A DNA stretch of 64,000 bases from positions 372,001 through 436,000 of the forward strand of contig NZ_JABBFX010000004.1 of NCBI RefSeq assembly GCF_012927085.1. Reading direction: 5' to 3'. Below are positions 18,003 through 26,274 of this stretch, piece after piece. This stretch comes from Ramlibacter agri. GTDB lineage: Bacteria > Pseudomonadota > Gammaproteobacteria > Burkholderiales > Burkholderiaceae_C. A model generated the notes under the pieces. It worked only from the letters and a program-made list of their open reading frames with translations, ran no database searches and had not been told where the DNA came from. The first letter of the stretch is position 1. The number at the start of each line of letters is the position of its first letter. A program made the translations under genes and the position numbers.

Positions 18003-19649
18003 TCAATGGGGCGTGGCGCGGGCAAGGATCGTGTCGAAGGCGCTGCCGGCGGACAAGGTTCCGAAAGCCTGGCCCCAGTTGCCGGCCAGGCGCGAATCGC
18101 AGAAGGCGGCGAACACCTCGCCGGGCGCTTGCTGGGCGAGCAGCGCGGCCTGCACGGCCAGCGCCACGTCCTGCGCGAGGCGGCGCGCCTCGATCTCGGT
18201 GGCCATCTCCTCCACCCGCGCGGGCAGGCTGGCGGCCAGGCGGTCCAGCGCCGCGTGCATGCCCTTCGCCGGCGCGAGTTCCTGCGCCAGGGCCGCGGCA
18301 GCGTCCGCCTTGCGCAGCGCGCGCAACAGGTCCAGCGCCATGATGTTGCCGGCGCCTTCCCAGATGGAGTTGAGCGGCATCTCGCGGTAGATGCGGGCCA
18401 TGATGCCTTCGCCGCCCTCTTCCACGTAGCCGTTGCCGCCCAGGCATTCCATCGCCTCCTGGGCGAAGTGGCTGCCGCGCTTGCAGATCCAGAACTTGGC
18501 GATGGGCGTGAGCAGGCGCGCCATCACGGCCTCGTGCGCGTCGCCGCGCTGGTCGAAGGCACGCGCCAGGCGCAGGGCCAGCGCGGTCGCGGCTTCGCTC
18601 TCCAGCGCCAGGTCGGCGAGCACGTTGCGCATCAGCGGCTGCTCGATCAGCTTCTTGCCGAAGGCGGAACGTTGCTCGGTGTGGTTCAAGGCGATGGACA
18701 GCGCCTGTCGCATCAGCCCGCTGGTGCCCAGCGCGCAATCGAGGCGCGTCATCGTGCCCATCTCCAGGATCTGCGGCACGCCGCGGCCCTCTTCGCCCAC
18801 CAGCCAGGCAGTGGCGCCCTGGAACTCCACTTCGGAACTCGCGTTGGCCTTGTTGCCCAGCTTGTCCTTCAGGCGCTGGATGCGGAGGGCGTTGCGGCTG
18901 CCATCGGGCAGCACGCGCGGCAGGAACAGGCAGCTCAGGCCTGACGCCGTTTGCGCGAGCACCAGGAAGGCGTCGCACATCGGCGCCGAGAAGAACCACT
19001 TGTGGCCGGTGACGCGATAGCGCGCGCCCCAGTCGTCGTTGCCGTCCGGCTCGGCATGCGTCGTGTTGGCGCGCACGTCCGAGCCGCCCTGCTTCTCCGT
19101 CATGCCCATGCCCATGGTCACGCCCGGCTTGTCGCGCCAGGGCACGAGCCGAGGGTCGTAGCCGCGGCTGGTGAGCTTGGGGCCCCAGTCGCGGTAGACC
19201 GCGGCGTTGCTGCGCAGTGCCGGCGTCACCGCATAGGTCATCGAGATCGGGCAAAGGATCGACGGCTCGAGCTCGGTGAAGAGCATGAAGCCGGCGGCAC
19301 GCAACACATGCGGCGAAGCGCCCTCCCCGGCCCAAGGCGTGCCGTGCAGTCCGGCGGCAACCGCCGCCTTCATCAGCGCGTGATAGCTGGGATGGAACTC
19401 CACCTCGTCGATGCGGTGGCCGAAGCGGTCGTGCGTATGAAGTTCAGGCGTGTGGACGTTGGCCAGCCGCGCGTGCTGCTGGTACTCGGCGCTGCCGGCG
19501 AGGCGACCCAGCGCCTGCAGGGGCGCCGTGTCCAGCTGCGGCGCGTTGAAACGCAGCGCATCGCGCAGCGGCCGGTTGGTGGCGAACAGGTCGTAGTCGA
19601 CCAACGGCTGCGGCTGGTTGAAGACTTCGTGCGTGGCGTACTCTGCCAT
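18003..19649 (-). CDS. aidB: AidB-like acyl-CoA dehydrogenase family protein
   Basis: 548 residues; E. coli AidB is 541. Resemblance runs end to end: V-F-N-Q-P-Q-P-L, R-F-H-P-A/S-Y-H style N-domain (here V-E-F-H-P-S-Y-H-A-L-M), G-M-G-M-T-E-K-Q-G-G-S-D-V, G-H-K-W-F-F-S, R-F-D/L-D-C-A-L-G, and I-Y/W-E-G-A-G-N-I-M. AidB is an FAD protein induced by alkylating agents in the Ada response, with DNA-binding ability; its chemistry is unsettled. ATG at 19649 with GAGGATC upstream; an in-frame start 14 codons earlier is less likely. It heads the aidB-GST-ogt run, which strengthens the AidB reading over a plain isovaleryl-CoA dehydrogenase. Confidence 0.9.
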   Translation of the reverse strand: MAEYATHEVFNQPQPLVDYDLFATNRPLRDALRFNAPQLDTAPLQALGRLAGSAEYQQHARLANVHTPELHTHDRFGHRIDEVEFHPSYHALMKAAVAAGLHGTPWAGEGASPHVLRAAGFMLFTELEPSILCPISMTYAVTPALRSNAAVYRDWGPKLTSRGYDPRLVPWRDKPGVTMGMGMTEKQGGSDVRANTTHAEPDGNDDWGARYRVTGHKWFFSAPMCDAFLVLAQTASGLSCLFLPRVLPDGSRNALRIQRLKDKLGNKANASSEVEFQGATAWLVGEEGRGVPQILEMGTMTRLDCALGTSGLMRQALSIALNHTEQRSAFGKKLIEQPLMRNVLADLALESEAATALALRLARAFDQRGDAHEAVMARLLTPIAKFWICKRGSHFAQEAMECLGGNGYVEEGGEGIMARIYREMPLNSIWEGAGNIMALDLLRALRKADAAAALAQELAPAKGMHAALDRLAASLPARVEEMATEIEARRLAQDVALAVQAALLAQQAPGEVFAAFCDSRLAGNWGQAFGTLSAGSAFDTILARATPH

Positions 19650-19700
19650 GGCGGATCCTCGGGGGAAACGTTCCACCCGAGTATCGCCCACCTTGCAGCC

Positions 19701-20681
19701 TCAGCGTGTCGCCGGCAGGTCGTGCGAAGCCGCCAGTTTCGCCTGCACGTAAGCCGACGCGTTCACAGGTTCGTAGCGCGCCGGGTTGTCCGCACTCGTG
19801 CACGACGGCAAGGCCGCGATCTCGCTGGCCCCATTCGGGCCGGTGAAGGCCACCATCGACAGCCGCTGCGTCGACCCGGTCAGTTCGCGCGACGGGTTCA
19901 CCACGCGATGCAGCGTCGACCGCCAGCGCCCGTTGGTCCAGCGCGCCATCAGGTCGCCGACGTTGATGACGAAGCTGTCCGGGTGCGGCGGCACGTCGTG
20001 CCAGCGGCCTTCGCGGTCGCAGATCTGCAGGCCGCCGGGCGCTTCGTCCTGCCGCAGGACAGTGAGGCCGCCGTAGTCGTGGTGCGCGCCATAGCGCAGC
20101 TGCCCGGGCTCGGGCGGCTCCTCCTGGTCCGGGTAGTTGACGAAGCGCAGCGTCAGCGACGGCTCGCGGTAGAAGCCCGAAAAGAAGTCCTCCGGCAGGT
20201 CCAGCGCGAGCGCGGAAAGCCGCATCAGCTGCTGCGTCAGCCCGAACATGGCGTCGTACCAGGCCTGGACGTTGCGTCCCAGGTCCGCAGGCTGGTCCGG
20301 CCAGTAGTTGGGCAGGCCGAGCCCGGCCCGCTCGCGCTGCAGCGACGCGAACACGAGCGCCTCGCACAGGTCGGGCGGCGTGCGGCCGGCCAGCGTGGCC
20401 GCGACGCTTTCGATGCGCAGCGGCAGGTAGCCGCGACCCTTCGTCCTCTCGGGCGGCGTGTAGCGGCGCTTCTCCGGTTCAGGCAGCGCGAAGAAGCCGC
20501 GCGCACCGGCATAGGTGGCACGCACCAGGTCGGCGGGCACGCCGTGCTGCACGATGGTGACGAAGCCCGCCTCCTCCAGCGCGCGGCCGAACGCGCGCGC
20601 CACGTCCTCGCGTCGCGCGGCGTCGCCCGCCGCGAAGGCGCCGAGGTCGACGACCGGCACCGCCAGCGCGGCGGCCGTCAT
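19701..20681 (-). CDS. Isopenicillin N synthase-like 2-oxoglutarate/Fe(II) oxygenase
   Basis: 326 residues. N-terminal DIOX_N region (V-P-V-V-D-L, V-Q-H-G-V-P) and C-terminal jelly roll with Fe ligands H-x-D (in G-A-H-H-D-Y-G-G-L-T-V-L) and a distal His (T-L-H-R-V), then R-x-S (Q-R-L-S-M-V-A-F) for 2-oxoglutarate. It should hydroxylate or otherwise oxidise a small molecule; the substrate is not evident. The ATG overlaps the stop of the upstream NMT1-type binding protein by 4 bases, so the two products probably serve one compound, captured outside and oxidised inside. Confidence 0.9.
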   Translation of the reverse strand: MTAAALAVPVVDLGAFAAGDAARREDVARAFGRALEEAGFVTIVQHGVPADLVRATYAGARGFFALPEPEKRRYTPPERTKGRGYLPLRIESVAATLAGRTPPDLCEALVFASLQRERAGLGLPNYWPDQPADLGRNVQAWYDAMFGLTQQLMRLSALALDLPEDFFSGFYREPSLTLRFVNYPDQEEPPEPGQLRYGAHHDYGGLTVLRQDEAPGGLQICDREGRWHDVPPHPDSFVINVGDLMARWTNGRWRSTLHRVVNPSRELTGSTQRLSMVAFTGPNGASEIAALPSCTSADNPARYEPVNASAYVQAKLAASHDLPATR

Positions 20682-21649
20682 TGCGCGGCCTTGCCCACGA
20701 AGCGCAAGGTGTACGCGGCCTTGTAGTCGAGGCTGGCCGAGTAGACACCGGAGGCGGACATCACCTCGAAGAAGTCCTTCCAGCGCGCATCGGTCATGGC
20801 GCCCAGGCCCAGCGTCTTCGCGTCGCCGCTGTCGACGAGGCCGCGCTCCTTGATCTGCTTCATCTTGAAGTGGAACAGCGGCTCGCCGTGTTCCGGGTTC
20901 ATCGCCAGGATGCCCTTCATCGCCGGCGTGTAGTCGCCGTTCAGGCACTGCTGCCAGCCGGCGCGCGTCGCGTCCACGAAGGCCTGCACCACCTGCGGAT
21001 GCGCCTCGACCCAGGCGCGCGTGCCGAACACCGTGTCCTGGTAGTTGCTGTAGCCGTAGTCGGCCAGCAGGATGGACACCGGCGGCTTGGGCATGGCCTT
21101 GCCGAGCAGCATCGCGTCCTCGGTGATGTAGCCCTGTTGCACCGCCTGCGGGTTCACCAGGAACGGCGCGGCCGAATACGTGTAGGGCCGCAGCTGGTCG
21201 TCGACGAAGCCGTACTTGCGCTTCAGGAACTGCCAGTACTCCTGCTGCGAGAACTTGGCCACCATGATCTGGCGGCCCTTCAGGTCCTGCAGCTTCGCGA
21301 CACCCTGGTCGGGGTGCGCCACCAGCGTCTGCGGGTCCTTCTGGAAGAAAGCCGCCACCGTGACGGCCGGCACGCCGTTCTGCAGCATGTGCAGGGTCGT
21401 GAAACTGGAGCCCATGGCCAGCTGCAGGTCGTTGGCGCCGATCTGCAGCGGCAGGTTGCGGTCCGGCCCGCCGTTGACGATCTCGACGTCCAGGCCGGCC
21501 TTGTCGTAGAGGCCGGCCGCCTTGGCCTGGAAGAAGCCGCAGTGTTCGGCCTCGGCCACCCAGCTGAGGCCGAAGCGGACCCTTTCGGCGGCGTGGACGT
21601 TGAACGCGAGCGCCGCCAGCGCGGCGAACAGGGATGCATGCACCTTCAT
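20678..21649 (-). CDS. NMT1/ThiY-like ABC-type substrate-binding protein
   Basis: 323 residues with a signal peptide (F-A-A-L-A-A-L-A-F-N-V-H-A-A). The mature part matches the NMT1/THI5-like periplasmic family: F-G-L-S-W-V-A-E-A-E-H-C-G-F-F-Q-A-K-A-x-G-L-Y, N-L-P-L-Q-I-G-A-N-D-L-Q-L-A-M. Family members bind pyrimidine precursors, nitrate/sulfonates or related ligands for ABC import. No permease or ATPase gene accompanies it. ATG with GAGGAG upstream. Translationally coupled to the oxygenase gene. Confidence 0.85.
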   Translation of the reverse strand: MKVHASLFAALAALAFNVHAAERVRFGLSWVAEAEHCGFFQAKAAGLYDKAGLDVEIVNGGPDRNLPLQIGANDLQLAMGSSFTTLHMLQNGVPAVTVAAFFQKDPQTLVAHPDQGVAKLQDLKGRQIMVAKFSQQEYWQFLKRKYGFVDDQLRPYTYSAAPFLVNPQAVQQGYITEDAMLLGKAMPKPPVSILLADYGYSNYQDTVFGTRAWVEAHPQVVQAFVDATRAGWQQCLNGDYTPAMKGILAMNPEHGEPLFHFKMKQIKERGLVDSGDAKTLGLGAMTDARWKDFFEVMSASGVYSASLDYKAAYTLRFVGKAAQ

Positions 21650-21717
21650 CGGGACTCCTCGGAGTTGGATGAAGGGGCATCGCAAAACGCGTGCCCAGGC
21701 CCGCAGGCCGGCGCGCG

Positions 21718-22734
21718 TCAGGCCACCTTGACGACCTGCTTGCCGAAGTTCTTGCCCTTCAGCATGCCGAGGAAGGCCTCGGGCGCGGACTCCAGGCCTT
21801 GCGCGACGCTCTCGCGCGGCCGCAGCTTGCCGCTGCCCACCAGCTGCCCCAGCTCCTGCAGCGCCTGCGGCCACACTTCCATGTGCTCGCTCACGATGAA
21901 GCCCTGCAGCTTGATGCGGTTCGTCAGCAGCAGCTGCGGATAGGCCATCGGGATCGGCTGGCCGTCGTAGCCGGCGATCATGCCGCACAGGGCGATGCGG
22001 CCGTGCGCGTTCATGCGCAGCATCACGGCGTCCATCACCATGCCGCCCACGTTCTCGAAGTAGCCGTCGATGCCGTCCGGGCAGGCTTCCTTCAGCGCCT
22101 TGGACAGCGAGCCCGCGTCCTTGTGCTGCTTGTAGTCGACGCAAGCGTCGAAGCCCAGTTCCTCGGTCACGTAGCGGCACTTGTCCGGGCCGCCCGCGAT
22201 GCCGACCGCGCGGCAGCCGCGCGCCTTGGCGAGCGCGCCGAGGGCGCTGCCCACCGCGCCGCTGGCGGCGCTGACGACGACGGTCTGGCCTGCCTGTGGC
22301 TCGATGATCTTCACCAGCCCGTACCAGGCCGTCACGCCCGGCATGCCCACCGCGCCGAGATAGTGCGACAGGGGAACGTGGGTCGTGTCCACCTTGCGGA
22401 TGCTGCCCGGCTGGTCGGCGGAGACGACGCTGTATTCCTGCCAGCCGCCCATGCCCACGACCTTGTCACCGGGCTGGAACTTGGGGCTGCGGCTCTCGAC
22501 CACCTCGCCCACCGTGCCGCCTTGCATCACCTGGCCCACGGGCTGCGGCGCCGTGTAGCTCTTGGCGTCGTTCATGCGCCCGCGCATGTACGGGTCGAGG
22601 CTGAGGAAGTGGTGCTTGACCAGTACCTCGCCGTCCTTCAACGGCGGCGTGGTGCCGCTCGCCAGCTTGAAGTTGCTGGCCTGGGCTTCGCCGGTCGGGC
22701 GGTTGTCCAGCAGGATCTGCTTGTTCGTGGGCAT
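21718..22734 (-). CDS. NADP-dependent medium-chain oxidoreductase, CurA-like
   Basis: 338 residues of the zinc-free MDR family (2-alkenal/curcumin reductase type). Seen: start M-P-T-N-K-Q-I-L-L, D-P-Y-M-R-G-R-M, and the NADP fold S-A-A-S-G-A-V-G-S-A-L-G-A-L-A-K. These enzymes reduce activated double bonds of enals and enones. It is the last gene of the minus-strand acyl-CoA cluster, 13 bases after the thioesterase gene, which fits removal of unsaturated by-products of lipid breakdown. Specific substrate unknown. Confidence 0.9.
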   Translation of the reverse strand: MPTNKQILLDNRPTGEAQASNFKLASGTTPPLKDGEVLVKHHFLSLDPYMRGRMNDAKSYTAPQPVGQVMQGGTVGEVVESRSPKFQPGDKVVGMGGWQEYSVVSADQPGSIRKVDTTHVPLSHYLGAVGMPGVTAWYGLVKIIEPQAGQTVVVSAASGAVGSALGALAKARGCRAVGIAGGPDKCRYVTEELGFDACVDYKQHKDAGSLSKALKEACPDGIDGYFENVGGMVMDAVMLRMNAHGRIALCGMIAGYDGQPIPMAYPQLLLTNRIKLQGFIVSEHMEVWPQALQELGQLVGSGKLRPRESVAQGLESAPEAFLGMLKGKNFGKQVVKVA

Positions 22735-22747
22735 GAGGAGTCCTCTG

Positions 22748-23182
22748 TCAGTCGGTGGAGATGACGTTCGCCGCGGCCGTCGGAGCGGACCGCCGCACGA
22801 ACTTGAAAGTGCCGGTGGCCTGGGCGCACAGGCGGCCCTGGTCGTCGACGATGCTGCCTTCGCAGAAGCCCATGGACTTGGTCCGGTGCAGCAGCTTGCC
22901 GCGGGCCGTGAGCACGCCCGCGCAGGGCTGCATGAAGCTGGTCTTCATCTCGATGGTGACCACGCCCAGCTCCTTGTCGACGCTGCGCGCGGCCGTCGCC
23001 AGCGCCACGTCCAGCAAGGTCATGACGGCGCCGCCGTGGGCGACCTGGAAGGAGTTCATGTGTTCCCGCTTCGGCGCGAAGCGCAGCTCCGATTCGCCGC
23101 CCTCGTAGCGCACCATCTCGATGCCGAGCAGGTCGATGAAGGGAATCTCGACGCCGAAGGGAAAGCCGTTGTCTCGTGCCAC
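22748..23182 (-). CDS. PaaI-family thioesterase
   Basis: 144 residues, hot-dog fold. The conserved helix start H-G-G-A-V-M-T-L-L-D-V-A-L is clear, with the upstream N-S-F-Q-V-A-H. PaaI-type enzymes hydrolyse acyl- or aryl-CoA thioesters to free CoA. The start is GTG at 23182, 4 bases after the SDR stop. Context (SDR, acyl-CoA dehydrogenase, thiolase, FadB) indicates a role as a release valve in beta-oxidation. Confidence 0.88.
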   Translation of the reverse strand: MARDNGFPFGVEIPFIDLLGIEMVRYEGGESELRFAPKREHMNSFQVAHGGAVMTLLDVALATAARSVDKELGVVTIEMKTSFMQPCAGVLTARGKLLHRTKSMGFCEGSIVDDQGRLCAQATGTFKFVRRSAPTAAANVISTD

Positions 23183-23186
23183 GCGC

Positions 23187-23978
23187 TCAGCCCCCCGTCA
23201 CCACGGACACGCCGCCATCCACCGCCAGCCACTGGCCGGTGATGTGCTTGCCGGCATCGGAGGCGAACAGCAGCATCGCGCCCTTCAAGTCCTCGTCGTC
23301 GCCCAGGCGCCGCAGCGGCGCGTTCTGCGCCAGCTTTTCGGTGCCGATGCGGTCCAGCGTGCCCTGCGTCATCTTGCTCGGGAAAAAGCCCGGGCAGATG
23401 GCGTTGACGTTGATGCCGTACTTGCCCCACTCGCAAGCCAGCGCCTGCGTGAAGGTGATGACCGCGCCCTTGGACGTGTTGTAGGCCAGCGTGTTCATCT
23501 CCGGCGGGTTGCCGCCCAGCCCCGCGATCGAAGCGATGTTGACGATGCGGCCGGACTTGCGCGGGATCATGCTGCGCTTGGCGATGCGCTGGGCCAGCAG
23601 GAAATAGCCGCGCACGTTGAGGTTCATCACCTTGTCCCAGGCGTCGACCGGGTGGTCTTCCGCCGGCGCGCCCCAGGCGGCGCCCGCGTTGTTCACCAGG
23701 ATGTCGACGTCGCCCATGCGCTCCAGCGTCTGGTCGGCCAGGCGCTGGATGTCCTCCTCGCGCGCGCAGTCCGCCGCGATCCAGCGGGCATCGATGCCGA
23801 CGGCCTCGAGGTCCGCCACCGCTTGCTCCAGCTCGTCGGATTTGCGGGCGCTGATCATCACCCGGGCGCCGGCCTCGCCCAGGGCATGGGCCAGCTGCAG
23901 GCCGAGGCCACGCGAGCCGCCGGTGACGAGGGCCGTCTTGCCCTCGAGGTCGAACAGGGATTGCACAGTGCGCGTCAT
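23187..23978 (-). CDS. Short-chain dehydrogenase/reductase
   Basis: 263 residues, classical SDR: T-G-G-S-R-G-L-G cofactor loop, N-N-A-G, catalytic S in I-A-S-I-A-G and Y-N-T-S-K-G (Y-x-x-x-K), and I-C-P-G-F-F-P-S. NAD(P)-dependent oxidoreductase, probably for a hydroxyacyl-CoA or ketone given the neighbours. ATG at 23978. It lies in the acyl-CoA operon between the small membrane protein gene and the thioesterase. Confidence 0.92.
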   Translation of the reverse strand: MTRTVQSLFDLEGKTALVTGGSRGLGLQLAHALGEAGARVMISARKSDELEQAVADLEAVGIDARWIAADCAREEDIQRLADQTLERMGDVDILVNNAGAAWGAPAEDHPVDAWDKVMNLNVRGYFLLAQRIAKRSMIPRKSGRIVNIASIAGLGGNPPEMNTLAYNTSKGAVITFTQALACEWGKYGINVNAICPGFFPSKMTQGTLDRIGTEKLAQNAPLRRLGDDEDLKGAMLLFASDAGKHITGQWLAVDGGVSVVTGG

Positions 23979-24000
23979 GCGTCTCTCCGGACTTCGTGGT

Positions 24001-24228
24001 TCATGGCTTCGATTCTGCGCCGGCCTCGGGGGTCTCGTGCAGGCGCGAGCGCACGAAGATCAGCACGATGCCGGCGATGGTGGCGAGTGCCCCGAGCACC
24101 GACAGGCTCCAGCCGCCGACGGCCGTCTCGTCGTGCGAGGCGATGCCCAGCACCAGCGTCAGCAGGCCGCCGAAGATCAGGACCCAGACCAGCGTGTCGA
24201 TGCGCTCCAGGGTGCGGCGGTTCGTCAT
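24001..24228 (-). CDS. Small two-helix membrane protein
   Basis: 75 residues. Two hydrophobic helices at about 12-29 (V-W-V-L-I-F-G-G-L-L-T-L-V-L-G) and 40-60 (L-S-V-L-G-A-L-A-T-I-A-G-I-V-L-I-F-V), with a charged tail. No family recognised. The ATG shares one base with the stop of the acyl-CoA dehydrogenase gene (TGATG), a coupling arrangement that supports real translation. Confidence 0.75.
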   Translation of the reverse strand: MTNRRTLERIDTLVWVLIFGGLLTLVLGIASHDETAVGGWSLSVLGALATIAGIVLIFVRSRLHETPEAGAESKP

Positions 24229-26123
24229 CAGAAAGCCTCCTCGGGCATGCCGGCGCAGGTGGGATCGCGCGTCTCGACGACGCGCAGCCAGGCGCCGATC
24301 TTCGGCAGTTCGTAATGGAAGAAATAGCGGGCGGCGCGGCGCCGGCCCTCGTCGGCCGGTGAATTGCTCGCGGCGGGAACGGCCAGCAGCACGTCCAGCC
24401 AGGTCCACGCGATCACCAGGTGGCCGAAAGCCTGCATGTAGGGCACGGCATTGGCGAGCGCGTCGGTCGCCTGGCCGGTGGCCCAGGCGGCCTTGGTGGC
24501 GGCGCCGACCTTCTGCAGCGCCTGGCCCAGCGCATTGGCGTGTTCGGCCAGCGCCGGCTGCTGGATTGCGCGCTCGATGGTGGCGTTGATGCGCTGCGCC
24601 AGCAGCAGCAGGCCCTTGCCGCCTTCCATCACCACCTTGCGTCCCAGCAGGTCGGCGGCCTGGATGCCGTGCGTACCCTCGTGGATCATGTTCAGGCGGT
24701 TGTCGCGCCAGTACTGCTCCACCGGGAAATCGCGCGTGTAGCCGTAGCCGCCGTGGACCTGGATGGCCAGCGAATTGGCCTCCAGGCAGAACTCGCTGGG
24801 CCAGCTCTTGGCCAGCGGCGTCAGCACTTCGAGCAGCAGGCGGGCCTCTTCGACCGCCTCGGGCGTGCCGGTGTGCTGCTCGTCGACGAGGCGGGCGCAG
24901 TACAGCAGCAGCGCCAGTGCGCCTTCGCAGTACGACTTCTGCGCGAGCAACATGCGCTTGACGTCGGCGTGCTCGATGATGCGCACCTGCGGCTGGCCCG
25001 GGTCCTTGCCCACGACGCTTGCGTCGTTTCCGGTGTCTTGCCGACTTGTCGGCCGAAGGCCGACCGGCCGTCCTTGCGGCCGGTTCTTCGCGTAATCGAG
25101 CGAAGCGTAGTAGCCCGCCAGGCCCAGCGCGGTGGCGGCCAGGCCGATGCCGATGCGCGCCTCGTTCATCATGTGGAACATGCAGCGCAGGCCTTCGCCC
25201 GGCTTGCCCACCAGGTAGCCGATGGCGCCGGCACCGCGGCCGTCCAGGCCGCCTCCTGATGCTCCTCGCACCGGGTACTTGCCTTCGCCGAAATTCAGCA
25301 GCGTGTTGGTGGTGCCGCGCCAACCCAGCTTGTGGTTCAGCCCGGCCAGCGCGACGTCGTTGCGCTCGCCCGTGAGCTGCCCTTCGGTGTCCACCAGCTT
25401 CTTCGGCACGATGAACAGCGAGATGCCCTTCACGCCGGCGACGAGCTTGCCGTCGGGGCCGGGGATCTTCGCGAGCACAAGATGGATGATGTTCTCGGAC
25501 AGCTCGTGTTCGCCGGCCGAGATCCACATCTTGTTGCCCTTGAGGCGGTAGCGCGGGCCGAGCGGATCGCTCTCGAAGTCCGTGCCGTCCGGCGTCGCGC
25601 GCGTGGCGATGTCCGATAGCGACGAGCCGGCCTGCGGCTCCGACAGCGCCATCGTGCCGGAGAAGCGGCCGGCGAATTCGTTGCGGGCGAACACGGCCTT
25701 CTGCGGCTCGGTGCCGTGCACCATCAGCAGGTTGGCGTTGCCCTTGGTCAGCAGGCTGCTGTTGATGCTGACCGAAGCCGTCGCGAAGAACAGGCCCGCC
25801 GCCGCTTCCACGGTATAGGGCAGCTGCATGCCGCCCTCCTCGTAATCCTGGCTCGCGCTCAGCATGCCGGACTCGCCGTAGGCCTGGTGCGCCTCGTGGG
25901 TGGCCTGCGGCAGGATCACCTTCTCGCCATCGAAGTGCGGCTCCTGCGTGTCCACCACGCGGTTGAAGGGCGCGTACTTCTCGCGCGCGATGCGCTCGCA
26001 GGTATCGAGCACGGCATCGAAGGTCTCGCGCGAATGGTCCGCAAACCGCGCGCGCTCATCGAGCCGCTCGGCATGCAGCCAGTCGTAAAGGAGGAAGTCG
26101 AGGGTGGGGCGGAGTGCGGACAT
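24228..26123 (-). CDS. Acyl-CoA dehydrogenase of the FadE5/DmdC type, with two in-frame inserts
   Basis: 631 residues. Flavin acyl-CoA dehydrogenase core: M-A-L-S-E-P-Q-A-G-S-S-L-S-D-I, K-M-W-I-S-A-G-E-H, N-E-A-R-I-G-I-G, and the catalytic region Q-V-H-G-G-Y-G-Y-T-R-D-F-P-V-E-Q-Y, then a helical C-terminal extension typical of the roughly 600-residue subfamily. It oxidises acyl-CoA (possibly methylthio- or long-chain) to enoyl-CoA. Two stretches look inserted: residues about 289-298 (G-A-S-G-G-G-L-D-G-R) and about 355-371 (G-L-R-P-T-S-R-Q-D-T-G-N-D-A-S-V-V). Both coincide with DNA palindromes and keep the frame. Catalytic motifs are intact, so the enzyme may still work. Confidence 0.9.
   Translation of the reverse strand: MSALRPTLDFLLYDWLHAERLDERARFADHSRETFDAVLDTCERIAREKYAPFNRVVDTQEPHFDGEKVILPQATHEAHQAYGESGMLSASQDYEEGGMQLPYTVEAAAGLFFATASVSINSSLLTKGNANLLMVHGTEPQKAVFARNEFAGRFSGTMALSEPQAGSSLSDIATRATPDGTDFESDPLGPRYRLKGNKMWISAGEHELSENIIHLVLAKIPGPDGKLVAGVKGISLFIVPKKLVDTEGQLTGERNDVALAGLNHKLGWRGTTNTLLNFGEGKYPVRGASGGGLDGRGAGAIGYLVGKPGEGLRCMFHMMNEARIGIGLAATALGLAGYYASLDYAKNRPQGRPVGLRPTSRQDTGNDASVVGKDPGQPQVRIIEHADVKRMLLAQKSYCEGALALLLYCARLVDEQHTGTPEAVEEARLLLEVLTPLAKSWPSEFCLEANSLAIQVHGGYGYTRDFPVEQYWRDNRLNMIHEGTHGIQAADLLGRKVVMEGGKGLLLLAQRINATIERAIQQPALAEHANALGQALQKVGAATKAAWATGQATDALANAVPYMQAFGHLVIAWTWLDVLLAVPAASNSPADEGRRRAARYFFHYELPKIGAWLRVVETRDPTCAGMPEEAF
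25041..25083. repeat. REP-like double hairpin inside the acyl-CoA dehydrogenase gene
   Basis: Three dyads in tandem: CCGAC-TT-GTCGG (25041-25052), GTCGGCC-GAA-GGCCGAC (25048-25064) and CCGGCCG-TCCTTG-CGGCCGG (25064-25083). They encode the extra residues at about 355-371 of the dehydrogenase. Compact perfect palindromes of this sort are typical of dispersed REP elements, which normally lie between genes. Confidence 0.65.
25236..25252. repeat. Short palindrome at the second in-frame insert
   Basis: GCGGCC-GTCCA-GGCCGC, a perfect 6-bp stem with a 5-base loop, inside the extra Gly-rich segment of the dehydrogenase (residues about 289-298). It shares the GGCC core and a G-T-C-C loop with the element at 25064-25083, so it may be a partial copy of the same repeat. 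Confidence 0.45.
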
Positions 26124-26140
26124 GGGGTTGTTCGTGTGCT

Positions 26141-26274
26141 GAAGTCAGAACTGCCGGACGCAAAGGGCGCAAAAGAGAGCAAAGGTCGCAAAAGAATCAG
26201 AAGACCTTATCGGTTCTCCCTTTTGCGTCCTTTGCGAATCCTTTGCGCCCTTTGCGTCCGGAAGTCCGTCTTCA
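26141..26274. repeat. Large imperfect inverted repeat (cruciform-like) between thiolase and dehydrogenase genes
   Basis: Arms of about 41 bases, 26154-26194 and 26220-26261, are near-perfect inverted copies built of GGACGCAAAGGGCGCAAA-type units; the loop is about 25 bases. A weaker match continues outward to 26141 and 26274, reaching the thiolase stop codon. Within each arm a CGCAAAGG-like unit repeats three to four times. I recall similar GCAAAGG-rich intergenic palindromes in other Comamonadaceae genomes. It could act as a transcription terminator or mRNA stabiliser between the two genes. Confidence 0.85.
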
